This document shows positions 5,608 to 5,799 of a stretch of DNA of 5,799 nt, piece by piece. Position 1 is the first letter of the stretch. Every line of letters begins with the position of its first letter. Source of the DNA: Promethearchaeota archaeon. GTDB taxonomy: Archaea > Asgardarchaeota > Lokiarchaeia > Sigynarchaeales > SOKP01. The position numbers and the translations under genes were made by a program. The stretch is from assembly GCA_004524425.1 (NCBI GenBank), contig SDNN01000180.1:1-5799 (forward strand), written 5' to 3'. The notes under the pieces were generated by a model that had not been told where the DNA came from, did not search any database, and saw only the letters and a program-made list of their open reading frames with translations.

Positions 5608-5619
5608 GATATAAAAAAA
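5608..5619 (-). promoter_or_regulatory. TATA box of the methionine synthase gene
   Basis: On the minus strand this reads TTTTTTTATATC, a good archaeal TATA box. Its TTTATATC octamer is centred about 26 bp upstream of the ATG at 5586, so transcription should begin at or next to the start codon. No Shine-Dalgarno lies between them, which fits a leaderless mRNA. Confidence 0.65.
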
Positions 5620-5650
5620 TTATTAAAATTGCATTGAACAGGGAAATAGT

Positions 5651-5799
5651 TTAAGAAAAATACTTCTTTTGGGTGAAATTTTTGCGTAAAAATTGGTCAT
5701 TTTCCATTTTATCGCTTAAGCTCTTGAGCTTCTTCTCGATGGTGTAAATATCTTTTTGTAAATTCTTAAATGTTCTAAAATAATCCACTTCTGAAATGA
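5651..5799 (-). CDS. C-terminal end of an unidentified protein with a helical, probably coiled-coil tail
   Basis: A minus-strand frame enters from the right edge and runs to the TAA at 5653-5651, giving the last 48 residues. It reads ISEVDYFRTFKNLQKDIYTI, then a Lys/Glu-rich stretch (EKKLKSLSDKMEND), and ends in QFLRKN...KKYFS. The hydrophobic spacing (F, L, I, I, L, L, M) suggests an amphipathic coiled-coil helix. The other two minus-strand frames are closed by stops, which favours this one as coding. The IEKKL...NDQFL pattern loosely recalls the C-terminal arm of valyl-tRNA synthetase, but that arm normally continues further, so this is only a guess. It lies 64 bp upstream of the methionine synthase start on the same strand, and the TATA box lies between them, so the two are probably transcribed separately. 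Confidence 0.6.
   Translation of the reverse strand, partial: ISEVDYFRTFKNLQKDIYTIEKKLKSLSDKMENDQFLRKNFTQKKYFS

Noticed and set aside
5651..5799. Assignment of the right-edge fragment as valyl-tRNA synthetase.
   Set aside because: Only 48 residues are visible, and the resemblance is limited to a Lys/Glu-rich helix followed by an N-x-x-F pattern that ends earlier than the known C-terminal arm.
1..5799. Defence island, CRISPR array or mobile element.
   Set aside because: No direct-repeat array, transposase, integrase, terminal repeats or nuclease-type genes are visible; the genes are metabolic or ESCRT-related.

Overview
This AT-rich window looks archaeal and most likely comes from an Asgard archaeon of the Lokiarchaeota or a related low-GC lineage. 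Four observations support this. There is a eukaryote-like ESCRT-III (Snf7/CHMP) gene. 3-Dehydroquinate synthase is of the archaeal type II (AroB'). The methionine synthase is a short catalytic-core MetE. Several start codons lack a Shine-Dalgarno and have TATA-like boxes about 26 nt upstream. The lineage call is an inference from gene content; no 16S rRNA or ribosomal protein is present to confirm it.

Layout, left to right. Positions 1-449 (minus) hold the N-terminal 149 residues of a protein with two zinc ribbons that reaches a hydrophobic segment as it leaves the window. Positions 611-1870 (minus) encode a family 57 glycoside hydrolase, and 1951-3063 (minus) encode 3-dehydroquinate synthase II. 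These three genes are co-oriented with gaps of 80 and 161 bp, so they may be partly co-transcribed. A 98-bp divergent promoter region separates them from a plus-strand hotdog-fold (PaaI-like) thioesterase at 3162-3557, whose TATA-like box lies inside a perfect 15-bp palindrome. A 296-bp intergenic stretch with a long imperfect inverted repeat follows. Next is the ESCRT-III gene at 3854-4510, which starts with TTG behind a good Shine-Dalgarno and ends in a T7 tract. Converging on it is the core MetE gene at 4564-5586 (minus), with a clear leaderless promoter. The last 149 bases hold the C-terminal end of a minus-strand gene with a helical, probably coiled-coil tail.

The genes do not form one pathway. 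DHQ synthase II serves aromatic amino-acid synthesis, MetE makes methionine, GH57 acts on alpha-glucans, and the thioesterase cleaves acyl-CoA. The most interesting gene is the ESCRT-III homologue. Its acidic C-terminal tail carries both an MIM2-like proline motif and a terminal MIM1-like helix, the two kinds of motif that bind the MIT domain of Vps4. No Vps4, ubiquitin or ESCRT-I/II gene lies beside it here, so it appears to be a stand-alone transcription unit. I see no mobile element, CRISPR array, tRNA or rRNA.
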